This document shows positions 4,806 through 5,111 of a stretch of 5,111 nt of DNA, in pieces. Below the pieces are notes generated by a model, which saw only the letters and a program-made list of their open reading frames with translations, searched no databases and was not told the origin of the DNA. Position 1 is the stretch's first letter, and each line of letters starts with the position of its first letter. The position numbers and the translations under genes are program-made. This DNA comes from Acidobacteriaceae bacterium (lineage in GTDB: Bacteria; Acidobacteriota; Terriglobia; Terriglobales; Acidobacteriaceae), in the NCBI GenBank assembly GCA_003156235.1, contig PMGP01000336.1, positions 9,233 through 14,343 of the forward strand, in the 5' to 3' direction.

Positions 4806-5111
4806 ATTCCTTGCGCACTCCGGGCTGGCTGCGGTAGCGTGAGCTTAATACGAGCCTCTTGCAAAATTACCAAGAAACTGGCATTACAGATTCAGTTGCC
4901 TCTCCGGGACTTTGGTTTGTTCCGACGGCAAAGCTGGTGCAGCATTGTATGGTACCCCGCCACCCGTACTTTGGACGTAAAGTCGTTGTTTTCTTGATGT
5001 TACAGACAGGGTGTCGCTGTAAAATCTTCAAAACAAAGGAGTTATTTGCAACGTCGTCCAGGATAAGGAGTTAGCGGCACATTTGGAGGACGATTGAAGG
5101 AAAAGCACCTG
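4806..5111. other. AT-richer stretch without a convincing gene; likely leader of a gene starting at the right edge
   Basis: No intrinsic terminator follows the stop at 4805. The stretch is visibly richer in A and T than the rest of the window, which suits a control region. A small inverted repeat ACTTT-GGACGT-AAAGT lies at 4968-4983 and might be an operator. Three purine-rich ribosome-binding-like sites occur late: AAGGAG at 5036-5041, AAGGAG at 5065-5070 and GGAGGA at 5085-5090. A TTG at 5094 follows the last one with short spacing and is open to the end (MKEKHL...), so a plus-strand gene may begin there or just beyond the window. A 71-codon open frame at 4859-5074 has no family likeness and is treated as noncoding. 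Confidence 0.45.
4994..5025 (+). promoter_or_regulatory. Weak candidate promoter for the next plus-strand gene
   Basis: TTGATG (4994-4999) could serve as -35. The best -10 is TAAAAT (5020-5025), preceded directly by TG, but the spacer of 20 is long; TGTAAA (5018-5023) would give 18 with a poorer hexamer. The position, about 70 bases before the GGAGGA site at 5085, suits a leader. Low confidence. Confidence 0.25.

Noticed and set aside
4879..4899. Sigma-54 promoter (TGGCA...TTGCC)
   Set aside because: The GG and GC are 16 bases apart instead of about 10; the nearby TGGTGCAGCATTGT lacks the GC at the right place.
4859..5074. 71-codon open frame after the secreted protein
   Set aside because: TTG start without a ribosome binding site, no family likeness, and an AT-richer region typical of control DNA.

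Overview
The window looks like a chromosomal segment of a GC-rich soil bacterium, most probably an Acidobacteriota of the Terriglobia type (Granulicella, Edaphobacter or Terriglobus relatives). This rests on pattern memory, not on a search: the intergenic repeats (CCCTCAGGGGCTAAAGCCC with GGCACGGCT...CGTGCCCTTTCAAA, GTTAGC octamer arrays, and the hairpin ending GGGTGGGGCACCC) and the secreted tannase-type esterase are all familiar from that group.

Layout. Three genes lie on the minus strand and one on the plus strand. From the right end of the minus-strand block: a plant-type (Ntn-hydrolase) asparaginase/isoaspartyl peptidase (2384-3394); a repeat-rich 231-base gap holding a GTTAGC array and a long hairpin; a secreted tannase/feruloyl esterase family protein (584-2152); and, 42 bases further, maf, the dTTP/UTP pyrophosphatase, cut by the window edge (1-541). 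Divergent from the asparaginase is a secreted proline/alanine-rich protein with a basic tail (3705-4805). The last 306 bases (4806-5111) are AT-richer, hold no convincing gene, and probably carry the control region of a plus-strand gene starting at or beyond the right edge.

The genes do not form an obvious pathway. The esterase and the proline-rich protein are exported, the asparaginase recycles isoaspartyl dipeptides or asparagine, and Maf is a house-cleaning nucleotide enzyme. The most interesting content is repeat biology. (1) A copy of a palindromic repeat sits in frame inside maf and adds about 27 residues just before the catalytic ADT motif. (2) A longer relative of the same repeat, with 17-base terminal inverted repeats and an extra nested hairpin, forms a MITE-like element at 3518-3692 that ends two bases before the ribosome binding site of the secreted protein. 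(3) The region just upstream of the tannase start carries what looks like a decayed copy of the maf 5' end, so the tannase gene lies between two direct copies of maf start-region DNA, as if it had been inserted as a cassette or the segment had been duplicated.
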